64,000 nucleotides of DNA from positions 868,001 to 932,000 of the forward strand of contig NZ_CP168493.1 in assembly GCF_042945595.1 (NCBI RefSeq), in the 5' to 3' direction. Each line of letters opens with the position of its first letter. Within the stretch, counting starts at the first letter, position 1. Of this stretch, positions 34,359 to 43,499 are shown piece after piece. The notes beneath the pieces are model-generated. The model saw nothing but the letters and a program-made list of their open reading frames with translations, made no database searches and was not told the origin of the DNA. The DNA is from Psychrobacillus sp042945595 (GTDB lineage: Bacteria; Bacillota; Bacilli; Bacillales_A; Planococcaceae). The position numbers and the translations under genes are program-made.

Positions 34359-34499
34359 CACAAGATAGGTGCTTTCAATCATAATATGCATGCCGATTTT
34401 ACCACGAACCGCAAGATCGGACTCTCCAATCGCAAGTTAGAGTATTCAATCCGCAACAAAGGTGCCCCAAATCGCAAGATGTAATGTGAGAATCGCAAA
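34359..34499. repeat. 21-bp-phased array with (A)TCGCAAG anchor, copy 1
   Basis: CGCAAN hexamers begin at 34410, 34431, 34452, 34473 and 34494, exactly 21 bases apart; CACAAG at 34359 and CATAAT at 34380 extend the pattern to the left with a phase break. The intervening 15 bases vary. The segment is clearly homologous to the array at 38033-38256, sharing GCTTTCAATCATAA, TGCATGCCGATTTT and CGCAAGATGTAATGTGAG. It fills the gap between the pxpC terminator and the LCP gene. Confidence 0.75.
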
Positions 34500-34568
34500 A
34501 TAGCCTCCATTTTATGCAATATTTGATTTACACACAAGATAGAAAGGGTTACGCTCAGAGCTTCCCAT

Positions 34569-35477
34569 TCACTCTAACTCCAAATGTTCCTTCATTTTTC
34601 TACTCACATTCTCCAATTCTTCTTCATCCATCAAGTAATACCAAATACGATCTATACGCTTACCTTCCCCTTTTTCAAAAGATAATGATTCTATTTCATT
34701 TAATGAACTTTTATAGCCTTTTTGTATATCCATTATTTGTTCAAAAGTCATATTAGTTCGGATATTTTGTTCGATGGATGATAAAAAATCTTTATATTTT
34801 AATAAATTATTAATAGAAGCTCCTTCTTGTAAAATGGCTTGTAGTACTTGTTTTTGTCTAGACTGTCTACCGAAATCTCCAAGTGGATCTTCCATTCTCA
34901 TCCGGACGTAGGTTAATGCTTGTTCGCCGTCTAAATGAATGCTTCCTTCGTTAAACGTATAACCCCCTTCTTGAAAGGTAAAAGCATTTTCTACTGTCAC
35001 TCCTCCCATGATATCGACGATCTCTAAAAAACTTTCCATATTTACTTGAATGACATAGTCAATTGGGATTTGCAGTAGATTTTCGACGGACAGTAAAGCC
35101 ATATCAATTCCCCCAAAAGCATATGCGTGATTAATTTTATCTTTCGTGTCTTTCCCAATTATTTCGGTGTATGTGTCTCGTGGAATACTTATCATTTTCG
35201 TAGAGTTGGTAGAAGAATTAACGGTTAAAACAATAATTGTATCCGACCGCCCCTTGTCATCTTCTCTTTCGTCGACGCCAAGGAGAAGTAAGGAAAAAGG
35301 TTCTTTTTTGACTAATTCTACCTCTGTAGTCCGAAGTTCGGATACTTTTCGTACTTCAGGTTCATGAATTGTTTGAATAGTATTGGAAACATCGTTATAA
35401 AAGGTGTTTGCAATGACAGCGATTCCACCAATAAAAAAACAGGAAATAAGCGTAATCCAGACTATTTTCTTCGACAT
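34569..35477 (-). CDS. LCP (LytR-CpsA-Psr) family glycopolymer transferase
   Basis: This 302-residue membrane-anchored protein has one hydrophobic segment at about 4-24 and an outward LCP domain. Motifs visible are LLLLGVDEREDDKGRSDTI, MISIPRDTY, KINHAYAFGG and TYVRMRMEDPLGDFGRQSRQ, which bind the polyprenyl-pyrophosphate lipid. LCP proteins move wall polymers from undecaprenyl pyrophosphate to peptidoglycan. The ATG is used rather than a TTG 27 bases upstream, although its ribosome site is weak. It is monocistronic; a second LCP gene lies at 62974. Confidence 0.9.
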   Translation of the reverse strand: MSKKIVWITLISCFFIGGIAVIANTFYNDVSNTIQTIHEPEVRKVSELRTTEVELVKKEPFSLLLLGVDEREDDKGRSDTIIVLTVNSSTNSTKMISIPRDTYTEIIGKDTKDKINHAYAFGGIDMALLSVENLLQIPIDYVIQVNMESFLEIVDIMGGVTVENAFTFQEGGYTFNEGSIHLDGEQALTYVRMRMEDPLGDFGRQSRQKQVLQAILQEGASINNLLKYKDFLSSIEQNIRTNMTFEQIMDIQKGYKSSLNEIESLSFEKGEGKRIDRIWYYLMDEEELENVSRKMKEHLELE

Positions 35478-35747
35478 GAGGAACCTCGTTTCTTTTGTGG
35501 ACAATGTATTGTTATTAGTATGAAATAAAAGATGTAATTATTATTAGACAGTATTGCAAGTATGCATTTTCGTGTAATTTATTAAACATGCATTTGGAAA
35601 TGAAAAAGAGGTTTTACGCAGTTGCATTATTTCAGAGCCATTGTTCTTTAAATGCATTTTATTATTTATTGCAAGCTCTATTAATTCTCTATACATTTGA
35701 TAAGATTGGATAAGGTATACATATAATGATGGAAAATGGAGGAAGTT

Positions 35748-37700
35748 ATGAAGACGATTGGACAATATATTTCACGTATAGGACTACTATTTATATTTTT
35801 ATTTGCTAGTTCGCATGTATCAGCAGCAACAAAAGGGGATATTGAAAAAGTTGAAACCCCATTTGTTCGGACCGTCGCGATGAGTGGGATAGCGGCTAAT
35901 GTAAATGGTGTGCCTTATCAATATGTAATACTTCAAGGAGATCCAGCGGTTCTTGCTGTCTATAAGCTACCCTCAAAAGAATTGGTTGATAAAGTTAAAT
36001 TACCAAATTCAACTGCTGTTTGGGCAATTATAGCGGATTCAAGTGGTCAAGCTTGGATTGGTGGAACGCCAACCGCAGCTTTATATAGTTATAATCCTGC
36101 TACGAAAAAATTAACAAACCATGGAACACCTGATAATAGTCATACATCCATTTTAGACTTAGAAGTAGTAGGTAATGCGATTTACGGAAGCACTGCTCCA
36201 AATGGCAAAGTGTTTAAATTTCAAAACGGAAAATTTACAACGCTTGGAGAAGTTACTGGGATTCAAAAAAATGCACGGAGTCTGGCTTTTCAGAATGGAA
36301 GTAACCGATTATTTGTTGGATCAGGTTCCAAAGCTTCTTTAATTGTTTGGGATTTAAAAACAAATAAAAAAACAGAAATTTTACCAGCAGCTTATAAAAA
36401 TGAAAGTGATGTGTATGATTTAGATTTTGCACAAGGGCTTATTTTCGCAAAGCTTAGTCCGAGTAAAAAAATATTAGTATTTGAAGCTAATACGAATAAA
36501 TTTATTAAAGAATTACCAGCTGGGTCTCGAGGGGTTTCTTCTGCCTTTCCATTGGATGGAAGTGTTTATTATTCTTACATGAAAAATTCATCAACTAGTT
36601 TGTATCGTTTTAATCCAAAAACGAGAGTTGCAGAAGATATGAAAGTTAATTTAGCAGGAACAGAGGCAGTTTCCTTAGATTTTGTTAAATTAACTTCAGG
36701 AGAAACAATATTAACTGGATTATTAGGTAATACGGGTACACATCTTTTATATAATGTATCCAACAATAATGTAGAAATTGCAAAATTGAATTTGCCTGAA
36801 CAAAGTGTTCCTATTCATACAATTAGTGCAGACAATACTGGGAATATATTCACGAGTGGTTATGTTTCGGGACAGATATCTATATTTAACCCAATAACTA
36901 CAGATAAAATACAAATTACAGGTATTGGACAAGTAGAGGGAATGACACCTTATAATGGAGGAATGTTTTTAGGAGTATATCCTGCAGGAGAAGTAATGTA
37001 TTATCATCCGGTGACTAATCCATACGGAACTTCTATATTTTCGGTTGCTCAAATGGGACAACATAGACCAATTTCATTAGCAGTTGCACTCAATGAAAAG
37101 GTACTCGCAGTCGGGTCGCATCCAAAACAAGGAACTGTATCGGGGAGCTTAAGTTATTATAATTTGGATACGAAAAAAGTGTCACATCGGAAAGCGTTAT
37201 TTCCAAATCAAAGTGTTGTTTCATTAACTTATTCTAATGGATACTTTTATGGAGGGACTTCTACATTCGCAAATAGTAAGTCAGAAGGTATAGGGACGGC
37301 GAAATTCTTTAGAATATCAGCTAAAAATATTAATGCTCAACCTGAAGAATTATCTTCGCCAATTGCAAAGCCAAGACTGATTTCAGCAATGATAACAGGC
37401 CCTGCTTCTACTATTTGGGGAGTAGCTGATGGTACCGTATTCGTTTACAATACAATTACAAAAAAATCTCAATCTATTTTAGTCATAAGTAGAACTAGTG
37501 GACAAATTCGAAACGGCTCACTTGTGGATGGAAAAGATGGATATATATATGGAACGATCGAGAATAAATTATTTCGTATTCATATGACATCATATAAATT
37601 AGAAATGTTAGGGAGTCAGCCTGCAAATGGAGTAGCATTAGGTACGGATGGGAATATCTATTTCACAACTGGTGGCGACATTTGGCGATATAGAAAGTAA
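35748..37700 (+). CDS. Secreted beta-propeller-like protein (paralogue of the one at 41238)
   Basis: This 650-residue exported protein has a signal peptide at 1-24 (ending HVSA-A). The mature part is a long series of four-strand-like repeats with recurring aromatic-hydrophobic motifs such as AWIGGTPTAALYSYNPATKK, YGSTAPNGKVFKFQNGK and IFTSGYVSGQISIFNP. This suggests two beta-propellers in tandem, split near residue 340. No anchor or catalytic motif is visible. GGAGGAAGT lies about four bases before the chosen ATG. A TATAAT-like -10 lies at 35722. The gene lies just outside secA2, and its paralogue is on secA2's other side, so both could be SecA2 substrates; that is inference. I do not recognise a named family. 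Confidence 0.75.
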   Translation: MKTIGQYISRIGLLFIFLFASSHVSAATKGDIEKVETPFVRTVAMSGIAANVNGVPYQYVILQGDPAVLAVYKLPSKELVDKVKLPNSTAVWAIIADSSGQAWIGGTPTAALYSYNPATKKLTNHGTPDNSHTSILDLEVVGNAIYGSTAPNGKVFKFQNGKFTTLGEVTGIQKNARSLAFQNGSNRLFVGSGSKASLIVWDLKTNKKTEILPAAYKNESDVYDLDFAQGLIFAKLSPSKKILVFEANTNKFIKELPAGSRGVSSAFPLDGSVYYSYMKNSSTSLYRFNPKTRVAEDMKVNLAGTEAVSLDFVKLTSGETILTGLLGNTGTHLLYNVSNNNVEIAKLNLPEQSVPIHTISADNTGNIFTSGYVSGQISIFNPITTDKIQITGIGQVEGMTPYNGGMFLGVYPAGEVMYYHPVTNPYGTSIFSVAQMGQHRPISLAVALNEKVLAVGSHPKQGTVSGSLSYYNLDTKKVSHRKALFPNQSVVSLTYSNGYFYGGTSTFANSKSEGIGTAKFFRISAKNINAQPEELSSPIAKPRLISAMITGPASTIWGVADGTVFVYNTITKKSQSILVISRTSGQIRNGSLVDGKDGYIYGTIENKLFRIHMTSYKLEMLGSQPANGVALGTDGNIYFTTGGDIWRYRK

Positions 37701-38032
37701 TGTAAAAAGTAATAGGCACTTTCGAAATGATTTGGACTGAACGGGCCCTATATTACTAGCATTCTTTTTGCTAATATAAGCAAGAAATGCATTGTTTATA
37801 TTATAAAAGCTATTTTGGCTCGTCAGCGCAATATTATAGAATGCCCCTTAATCAGTTAACGCTAGGGTTTCCGCTTCAGGCGGACGCTTTCCAGGGGTCA
37901 AGCATCAAGCCGCTTCCTTCGCTACGCTTCGTGCAGGGTCTTGATTTGCTTGCAAATCCCCTAGGAGTCGCCGCCTTTCGCTCCAATCAACATAGCTTGC
38001 TAGTTAAAAAACGTAGCTACAGCAAAAGTATC
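37701..38032. repeat. Intergenic region with GC-rich imperfect inverted element
   Basis: Between about 37856 and 38007 lies a block much richer in G+C than its surroundings, beginning near GTTAACGCTAGG and ending near GCTAGTTAA. It contains CGGACGCTTTCCAGGGG and an opposing CCCCTAGGAGTCGCCGCC segment that pair imperfectly. Blocks of this look are dispersed repeats in many Bacillales genomes. The open frame through it has no ribosome site and is not called as a gene. Confidence 0.5.
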
Positions 38033-38256
38033 CGCAACAAGGGATTGATGCTTTCAATCATAAGATGCATGCCGATTTTTTGCCGATCGCAAGATAGAAC
38101 CCTTAAATCGCAAATTAGAGTATAAAAATCGCTTTAAAGGTGCTACTAATCGCAAGATGTAATGTGAGAATCGCCACCCCAATTTTGCGCAACATTACAA
38201 GGCGTGTGCGAAATATAGTAAGCATTACTCGCAACATAATGATGTATTTGTGCAAT
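38033..38256. repeat. 21-bp-phased array with (A)TCGCAAG anchor, copy 2 (extended)
   Basis: CGCAAN-type hexamers begin at 38088, 38109, 38130, 38151 and 38172, exactly 21 apart. After a 16-base step, related hexamers begin at 38188, 38209, 38230 and 38251, again 21 apart. The left half matches the array at 34359-34499 closely; the right half is extra. The anchors are short (6-8 bases) and the 13-15 bases between vary. No coding gene is evident. Confidence 0.75.
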
Positions 38257-38399
38257 ATATTGATAGGATGCATTTATAAGAGTCATCTCATGACAAGTAA
38301 GACCTTTATATTAAGACGTTTGTAGCGTTCACCATGTGATTTGTCTCGTTCAGTCATTTTATGGGTACTATTTTCAAGAAAATGCTACATAAAGTTGAA

Positions 38400-38455
38400 T
38401 TTAGCGCGGCGGCTCGACGCTCGCCAGCGGAAAGCGAATGTAAGAGAGCGCTAAA
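38400..38455. repeat. GC-rich island bounded by 8-bp inverted repeat
   Basis: TTTAGCGC (38400-38407) and GCGCTAAA (38448-38455) bound a GC-rich core containing CGCTCGCCAGCGGAAAGCG. It resembles a fragment of the same kind of element as at 37856-38007. The following 200 bases to the secA2 terminator show no supportable gene. Confidence 0.5.
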
Positions 38456-38663
38456 TCCTAGCGGTAAATGGTTAAAGCACACTTTATAAATACTACACAT
38501 AAACCGTTTTATATATCGCTTAATAAAAACAGCGGAGTGTCCGATGCTGCGTCCTTGTCCAAAGCAAACTGGAAACGAACAAGTCTAAATGGAGATAATA
38601 ATACTTTTCTTATTTTTTTCTGCAATAAAATAGTTAATCAACAAACGTGGTTAATCATAGACA

Positions 38664-38706
38664 AAAGGCCGGTACATAGGATAATATCCTTTGTACCGAC
38701 CTTTTT
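38664..38706. terminator. Hairpin terminator at the end of secA2
   Basis: AGGCCGGTACA...GGAT and ATCC...TGTACCGACCT form a long imperfect stem. The plus strand has a run of seven T and the minus strand a shorter T run. It abuts the secA2 stop codon. Confidence 0.75.
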
Positions 38707-41073
38707 TTATTGATCTTTCGCCGCATTTAGTTGTAGGTAGTATCGAATGACATCTCTAAAGAAGGAATGAAGCATCTCGTTGAATAAATGTAGTGCATCG
38801 AAAGAATATAGGCGATATGGATCTTCTTGTCCGTATCCGCGAATACTTATACCTTCTCTTAAATGATGAAGATTACCTAATTGTGTAATCCAAGATCTAT
38901 CTAGTGTTTCCAAGTAAATGGCTTGAATATTATCCCACACTTCATCTTCCGTGCTTGTATTGTGTAAAATATCTAATACAATATTATAAACCTCTTCTAG
39001 AGATTTCGTTAATTGTTCTTTATTATCTATATTTAAAGATGAAAATTGACTTTGATCTTCAGAAGTTAAAGTAGTTATTATTTTCCTCTCATCAATAAGT
39101 TCTTTCAAAGTCGCCGAACTATCATTCTCATCTAGGTTCAACTCCGGAATATCTTCTACTAATCTATTGAATCTTTCTTGTACTGCATTTTCTAATAGTG
39201 ATTGCATATTTTCCACTTTTAATGCTTTTTCACGGTAATTGTACATGACTTTTTGTTGATCATTATTAATGTCGTCCAGTTTCAATAAATGAGAGCGACT
39301 AGAGAAATGCATACCTTCAATTACATTTTGTACATTGTATACAAACTTCGTCGGATTTGGAGAAACAATTAAACCAGTTTCATCTGCTTTGGTTTTGCCT
39401 TTATATTTAGCGAATTCGTCTTCATCATAGTAATAGAAAAGCTCATCTTCCAATGAAATGATGAAATGTGAACTACCTGGATCTCCTTGACGACCTCCGC
39501 GACCGCGAAGTTGCATATCAATACGAGCACTACTATGAAGTTCAGTACCAATAATATGTAAGCCGCCAAGCTCTGCAACGCCTTCTCCTAAAATAATATC
39601 TGTTCCACGTCCTGCCATATTAGTAGCAAGCATAATACTATTCAATTGACCTGCATTTGAAATTACTTCAGCCTCATCTTCCACTGTTTTTGCATTTAGT
39701 ATGGAATGTTCAATCCCGAGTTCAAGTAAATGAGATGAATATTTTTCGGACTGTTCAATAGAAGTAGTTCCTATTAATACGGGACGGCCAATCTCGTGAT
39801 ATTTTTGAATTTCTTCCACGATTTTTTTCATTTTTTCTTCAGCAGTTAAGTAAACAAGTGTTTCCATATCTACACGTTTATTTGGTTTATTCGTTGGAAT
39901 TTCGGTTACTCTTAGATTATATGTTTCCCAAAATTCTTCACGAGAAGGAATGGCACTACCAGTCATTCCAGATACATGTTTATACAGTCTAAAATAATGT
40001 TGGATCATAACTGATGCTTGTGTATTGTTTTCTTCTTTAATCGAAACCTTTTCTTTTGCTTCTATTGCTTGGTGAAGCCCATCACTAAATGTGCGTCCTT
40101 CCATAATACGACCTGTATATGGATCCACAATCATGATCTTATCTTCTTTTACGATATAATCTACATCTTTACGCATCACTACTTTAGCTCGAAGTGTTTG
40201 CATCGCGATATGCATAAATTCACGGTGTTCAGTATCGTATACATTATCGATGCCAAAAGCAGCTTCTAGACGATCGGCACCATGATCCAATAACACAATT
40301 TGTTTTGTCTCCGGATAATAGTTATAGTCTTCATTATCTTGGAAAGAATCAACTACCATATGCATGATAGGAAATAGATTTAAACTTGCATTCGATTTTC
40401 CTGCAATGATTAAAGGAGTTCTTGCTTCGTCTATTAATATACTATCAACTTCATCGATTAAAGCGTAAAAAAGTGGTCTTTGAACAAGTTGGTCTTCATT
40501 TTGTACCATATGGTCTCTTAAATAATCAAATCCAAATTCAGTTCCTGTACCATAAGTAATATCGCAATTATATGCTTCTTGTTTTTCAGCGCTTTCCATT
40601 CCAGAAATATTTAAACCTACTGTTAATCCCAAGTATTCGAATAGAGGCTTCATTTCTTCAAAATCTCTACTTGCCAAATATTCATTAGCGGTAATAATAT
40701 GTGTTCCCTTTCCAAATAAAGCCATTATATAGGCGGGAAGTGTTGCTACTAACGTTTTTCCTTCTCCAGTTTGCATTTGTGCAATTTGTGATTGTGTTAA
40801 TACTGCACCACCCATTAACTGTGAGTCATAATGACGCTTTCCTAATATTCGTTTAGATGCTTCACGCACAACCGCGAATGCTTCCACAATCAGTTCTTCT
40901 TGTGAAATCCCATTGTTTAATTGTTCGCGAAAATTATTGGAATAAGCTTTAAGCTCTTTATCTGTTTTATTTATAAATGAATCTTCTATTGCATTTATTT
41001 TGGAAACTATTTTTTTTAGTTGTTTTAGTTCAATAACTTCGCCAGAAATCATTTTCTTTATAGAATGTAGCAT
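38707..41073 (-). CDS. secA2: Accessory preprotein translocase ATPase SecA2
   Basis: This 788-residue DEAD-type ATPase is shorter than housekeeping SecA and lacks the C-terminal Cys-rich zinc tail, both marks of SecA2. Walker A is QMQTGEGKT, Walker B LIDEVDSILIDEA; ATNMAGRGTDI and GRGGRQGDPG are helicase motifs V and VI; ELHSSARIDMQ lies between. SecA2 drives export of a limited set of surface proteins, often with accessory factors or a glycosylated cargo. The second ATG of the frame is chosen because GGGAG is correctly spaced from it. It is divergent from one beta-propeller-like gene and convergent with its paralogue; no SecY2 or Asp genes are present. Confidence 0.92.
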   Translation of the reverse strand: MLHSIKKMISGEVIELKQLKKIVSKINAIEDSFINKTDKELKAYSNNFREQLNNGISQEELIVEAFAVVREASKRILGKRHYDSQLMGGAVLTQSQIAQMQTGEGKTLVATLPAYIMALFGKGTHIITANEYLASRDFEEMKPLFEYLGLTVGLNISGMESAEKQEAYNCDITYGTGTEFGFDYLRDHMVQNEDQLVQRPLFYALIDEVDSILIDEARTPLIIAGKSNASLNLFPIMHMVVDSFQDNEDYNYYPETKQIVLLDHGADRLEAAFGIDNVYDTEHREFMHIAMQTLRAKVVMRKDVDYIVKEDKIMIVDPYTGRIMEGRTFSDGLHQAIEAKEKVSIKEENNTQASVMIQHYFRLYKHVSGMTGSAIPSREEFWETYNLRVTEIPTNKPNKRVDMETLVYLTAEEKMKKIVEEIQKYHEIGRPVLIGTTSIEQSEKYSSHLLELGIEHSILNAKTVEDEAEVISNAGQLNSIMLATNMAGRGTDIILGEGVAELGGLHIIGTELHSSARIDMQLRGRGGRQGDPGSSHFIISLEDELFYYYDEDEFAKYKGKTKADETGLIVSPNPTKFVYNVQNVIEGMHFSSRSHLLKLDDINNDQQKVMYNYREKALKVENMQSLLENAVQERFNRLVEDIPELNLDENDSSATLKELIDERKIITTLTSEDQSQFSSLNIDNKEQLTKSLEEVYNIVLDILHNTSTEDEVWDNIQAIYLETLDRSWITQLGNLHHLREGISIRGYGQEDPYRLYSFDALHLFNEMLHSFFRDVIRYYLQLNAAKDQ

Positions 41074-41237
41074 ATTCATTCTCCCTACTTTTAAATTCCA
41101 ATTTCTATTATAGCATGAAATAATCTACCAAGCATTTTCTAGATTTATTGCTAATATTTCAATTATATTACAACAATAAGTTTTAAATGTTACCAATAGA
41201 TGTTAATGTTAAAATAGATTTGAAAGGGGTTTTAGTT

Positions 41238-43463
41238 TTGAAGAAAATTTATATTCCAATGATTGTAGCAATGCTTGCAACACCAATAGGAAGTGTTGCA
41301 AATGCGGAAGAAGTAGCAAAATTACAAGATGGCGCCCAAAATGCAGAAGAAGTAGTAGAAGTAGAAGGAAATGTCGAAGAATGGTTAGAAGATGTAGTAG
41401 AAGCAGAGCCTGAAGAAGAAGTAAAATTAGAAGGTTATGAAAATCTAGGGTCATTAATTTTTAAAGCCTCTGCAATTTCTTCAAAAATAGCAGCAAATAA
41501 AAAAGGGGACTATTTTATTTATTACATCATGCATGGCTCTCCAGCTGCTTTAGTTGTAGTAAATTATCAAACGAAAGAAATAGTACATACTTTTACGTTA
41601 GAAGATTCTAAAAGTGCTTGGGGATTAGATGTAGATGAGAATGGAAAGCTTTGGGTTGGAGGGTCCGTTTCTAGTGTGCTTTACAGCTTCGACCCGAACA
41701 CAGAGGTTTTTGAAAAGCATGGGAGTATCTTTTCCAATAAGAGTGATACGTCGATTCAGAATTTAATCGTTTCGGGTAAAAAAGTATATGCAGGATCAGC
41801 TTATGGAGGATCACTAGTAGCTTATAATCCAAAAACAAATGAAATTGAAGACTTTGGACAAATTCGTAAAAGAAAAGAATTTGTAAAAGCTATCGTAGCG
41901 GATGAAAAAACAGATGAGATATTTGTATCAATCGGATCATCGATGGATTTATTAGTAAAAAAACGCGGTACGAAAAATTTCACTTCCTTTTTGCCAGCAA
42001 AATATATGTCTGAGAAATACGCACAAGGTTTAATGTTAACAGATAATTATTTGGTGGCAAGATTATATCCATCAAACGTCGCAGTAATATTCGATAGGAA
42101 GACATTAAAAATAGTTGATGAATTAGAGTTGAATTCAAAAACAGTATCTACATTATCTCCTGATGGAAAATCTTTTTATTACACAAAAGCACAACAATTA
42201 GTAAGATACGATTTTGAAACAAAAGAGCATACTGAACTTGGAGTATTTTTACCAAAAGGTACGGAAGCAATTAATTTGGACTTCATCTTAAAAGGTACAA
42301 AAACAGTGGGAGAAACGGCGAAAACTGAGAATAAAGTCAAATCTTTAGTGAAGAATGCTTCTACTGATGGGGAATTTGTGTTAAAGCAACCTACTCTAGA
42401 AGAACCAATTATTGAAGAGAAACCAATGGAATGGGTACTTTCTGGGATGGTCGATAATTTAGGTCAATTATTCGAGTACAATCCACAAACGGAAGAAATA
42501 AAATATCTTCAATTTGATTTACCTGAACAGCCAGTTGAATTGTATACATTAGCATCTAGCTCAGATGGTACAAAAATCTTTGCCAATGGTTATATGTCAG
42601 GTGGGCTTGGTGTTTATGATGTTGAAACTGGAAGTAAAGAATTATATCGAAATATTAGTCAGATAGAGTCGATGTTTGATATTAATAACAAACTCTACAT
42701 AGGTGCATATCCACTTGCTAGACTTCTAGTTTATGATCGTTCAAAACCATGGGATCTACTGAATCCAAAAGAAGCTATCCGAATGAGCCAATTTGGTCAA
42801 GAGAGAACAACAGCAGTTACACCTTTTAACAATGGGAAAGAAATTGTTTTTGGAACATTACCGGATGCAAGCGTTGGTGGTGGCGCTTTAGCCTTCTACA
42901 GTACAGAAACTGAGGAAATGGAAATATACGAAAATTATATTTATAACCAAAGTATTGTTTCGTTAGTAAGTAGAGGATCTGAAGTATTTGGCGGAACATC
43001 GATTCATGCAAATCAGCAAGTGAATCCAAGAGGAGCTAGACTATTCTATTTTGATAGAAGAAACCCGGAAGAAAAAAAATATATTCATCTACCATTTGAT
43101 TCAAGTATGATTACAAGTTTAATAGTAGATAAAGGTACAAAGGTATGGGGAATGGCAGATGGAAAACTATTCGTTTATACAGATGAATGGACAGATGTTA
43201 GATATGTTGAGTTATTACCTCTAATCTCTGGCAGATTCCGTAATGCACAAATTGTTGAAGGTGAAGATGGTTATATTTACGGAAGTGTAGAAGGGAAGTT
43301 CTTTAGAGTAGCGAAAGATAATCTTGAAGTAGAATGGTTAAAAGATAAAGGGGTTTATGGGCTTGTAAAAGACATCAACGGAAACCTTTACTATTATGAT
43401 GGAAGTAATTTATGGAAGTATACAATTGAACAAAACAGAGAGAAAAAACAAGCTGGGCAATAA
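41238..43463 (+). CDS. Secreted beta-propeller-like protein with acidic N-terminal insert
   Basis: This 741-residue protein has a short signal peptide (about 1-22, SVANA-E), then an acidic stretch to about residue 68 rich in Glu and Val, and then propeller-like repeats. Alignment by eye to the protein at 35748 is good: GKLWVGGSVSSVLYSFDPNT and LPEQPVELYTLASSSDG have direct counterparts, as do the C-terminal GVADG/GMADG and DGYIYG segments. It starts at TTG with AAAGGGG nine bases upstream; earlier in-frame starts lack a ribosome site. The gene is divergent from secA2 and 36 bases upstream of a phosphodiester glycosidase gene, probably in one operon. No enzymatic motif is seen. Confidence 0.75.
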   Translation: MKKIYIPMIVAMLATPIGSVANAEEVAKLQDGAQNAEEVVEVEGNVEEWLEDVVEAEPEEEVKLEGYENLGSLIFKASAISSKIAANKKGDYFIYYIMHGSPAALVVVNYQTKEIVHTFTLEDSKSAWGLDVDENGKLWVGGSVSSVLYSFDPNTEVFEKHGSIFSNKSDTSIQNLIVSGKKVYAGSAYGGSLVAYNPKTNEIEDFGQIRKRKEFVKAIVADEKTDEIFVSIGSSMDLLVKKRGTKNFTSFLPAKYMSEKYAQGLMLTDNYLVARLYPSNVAVIFDRKTLKIVDELELNSKTVSTLSPDGKSFYYTKAQQLVRYDFETKEHTELGVFLPKGTEAINLDFILKGTKTVGETAKTENKVKSLVKNASTDGEFVLKQPTLEEPIIEEKPMEWVLSGMVDNLGQLFEYNPQTEEIKYLQFDLPEQPVELYTLASSSDGTKIFANGYMSGGLGVYDVETGSKELYRNISQIESMFDINNKLYIGAYPLARLLVYDRSKPWDLLNPKEAIRMSQFGQERTTAVTPFNNGKEIVFGTLPDASVGGGALAFYSTETEEMEIYENYIYNQSIVSLVSRGSEVFGGTSIHANQQVNPRGARLFYFDRRNPEEKKYIHLPFDSSMITSLIVDKGTKVWGMADGKLFVYTDEWTDVRYVELLPLISGRFRNAQIVEGEDGYIYGSVEGKFFRVAKDNLEVEWLKDKGVYGLVKDINGNLYYYDGSNLWKYTIEQNREKKQAGQ

Positions 43464-43499
43464 AAGTGGCTCATGGAGATAAAGGAGAATATTAATTTA

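Noticed and set aside
34514..34756. 80-codon open frame opposite the LCP gene
   Set aside because: Most of it is antisense to a strongly supported LCP coding region, with no ribosome site.
37787..38125. 112-codon open frame in the GC-rich intergenic block
   Set aside because: No ribosome site, composition follows the repeat element, and the translated sequence resembles no protein.
38033..38256. Possible CRISPR array
   Set aside because: The conserved part is only about 6-8 bases with 13-15-base gaps, whereas CRISPR repeats are 24-37 bases with similar-sized spacers; no cas gene is present.
38468..38713. 81-codon open frame between the repeat region and secA2
   Set aside because: No ribosome site, and it runs into the secA2 terminator and gene end.
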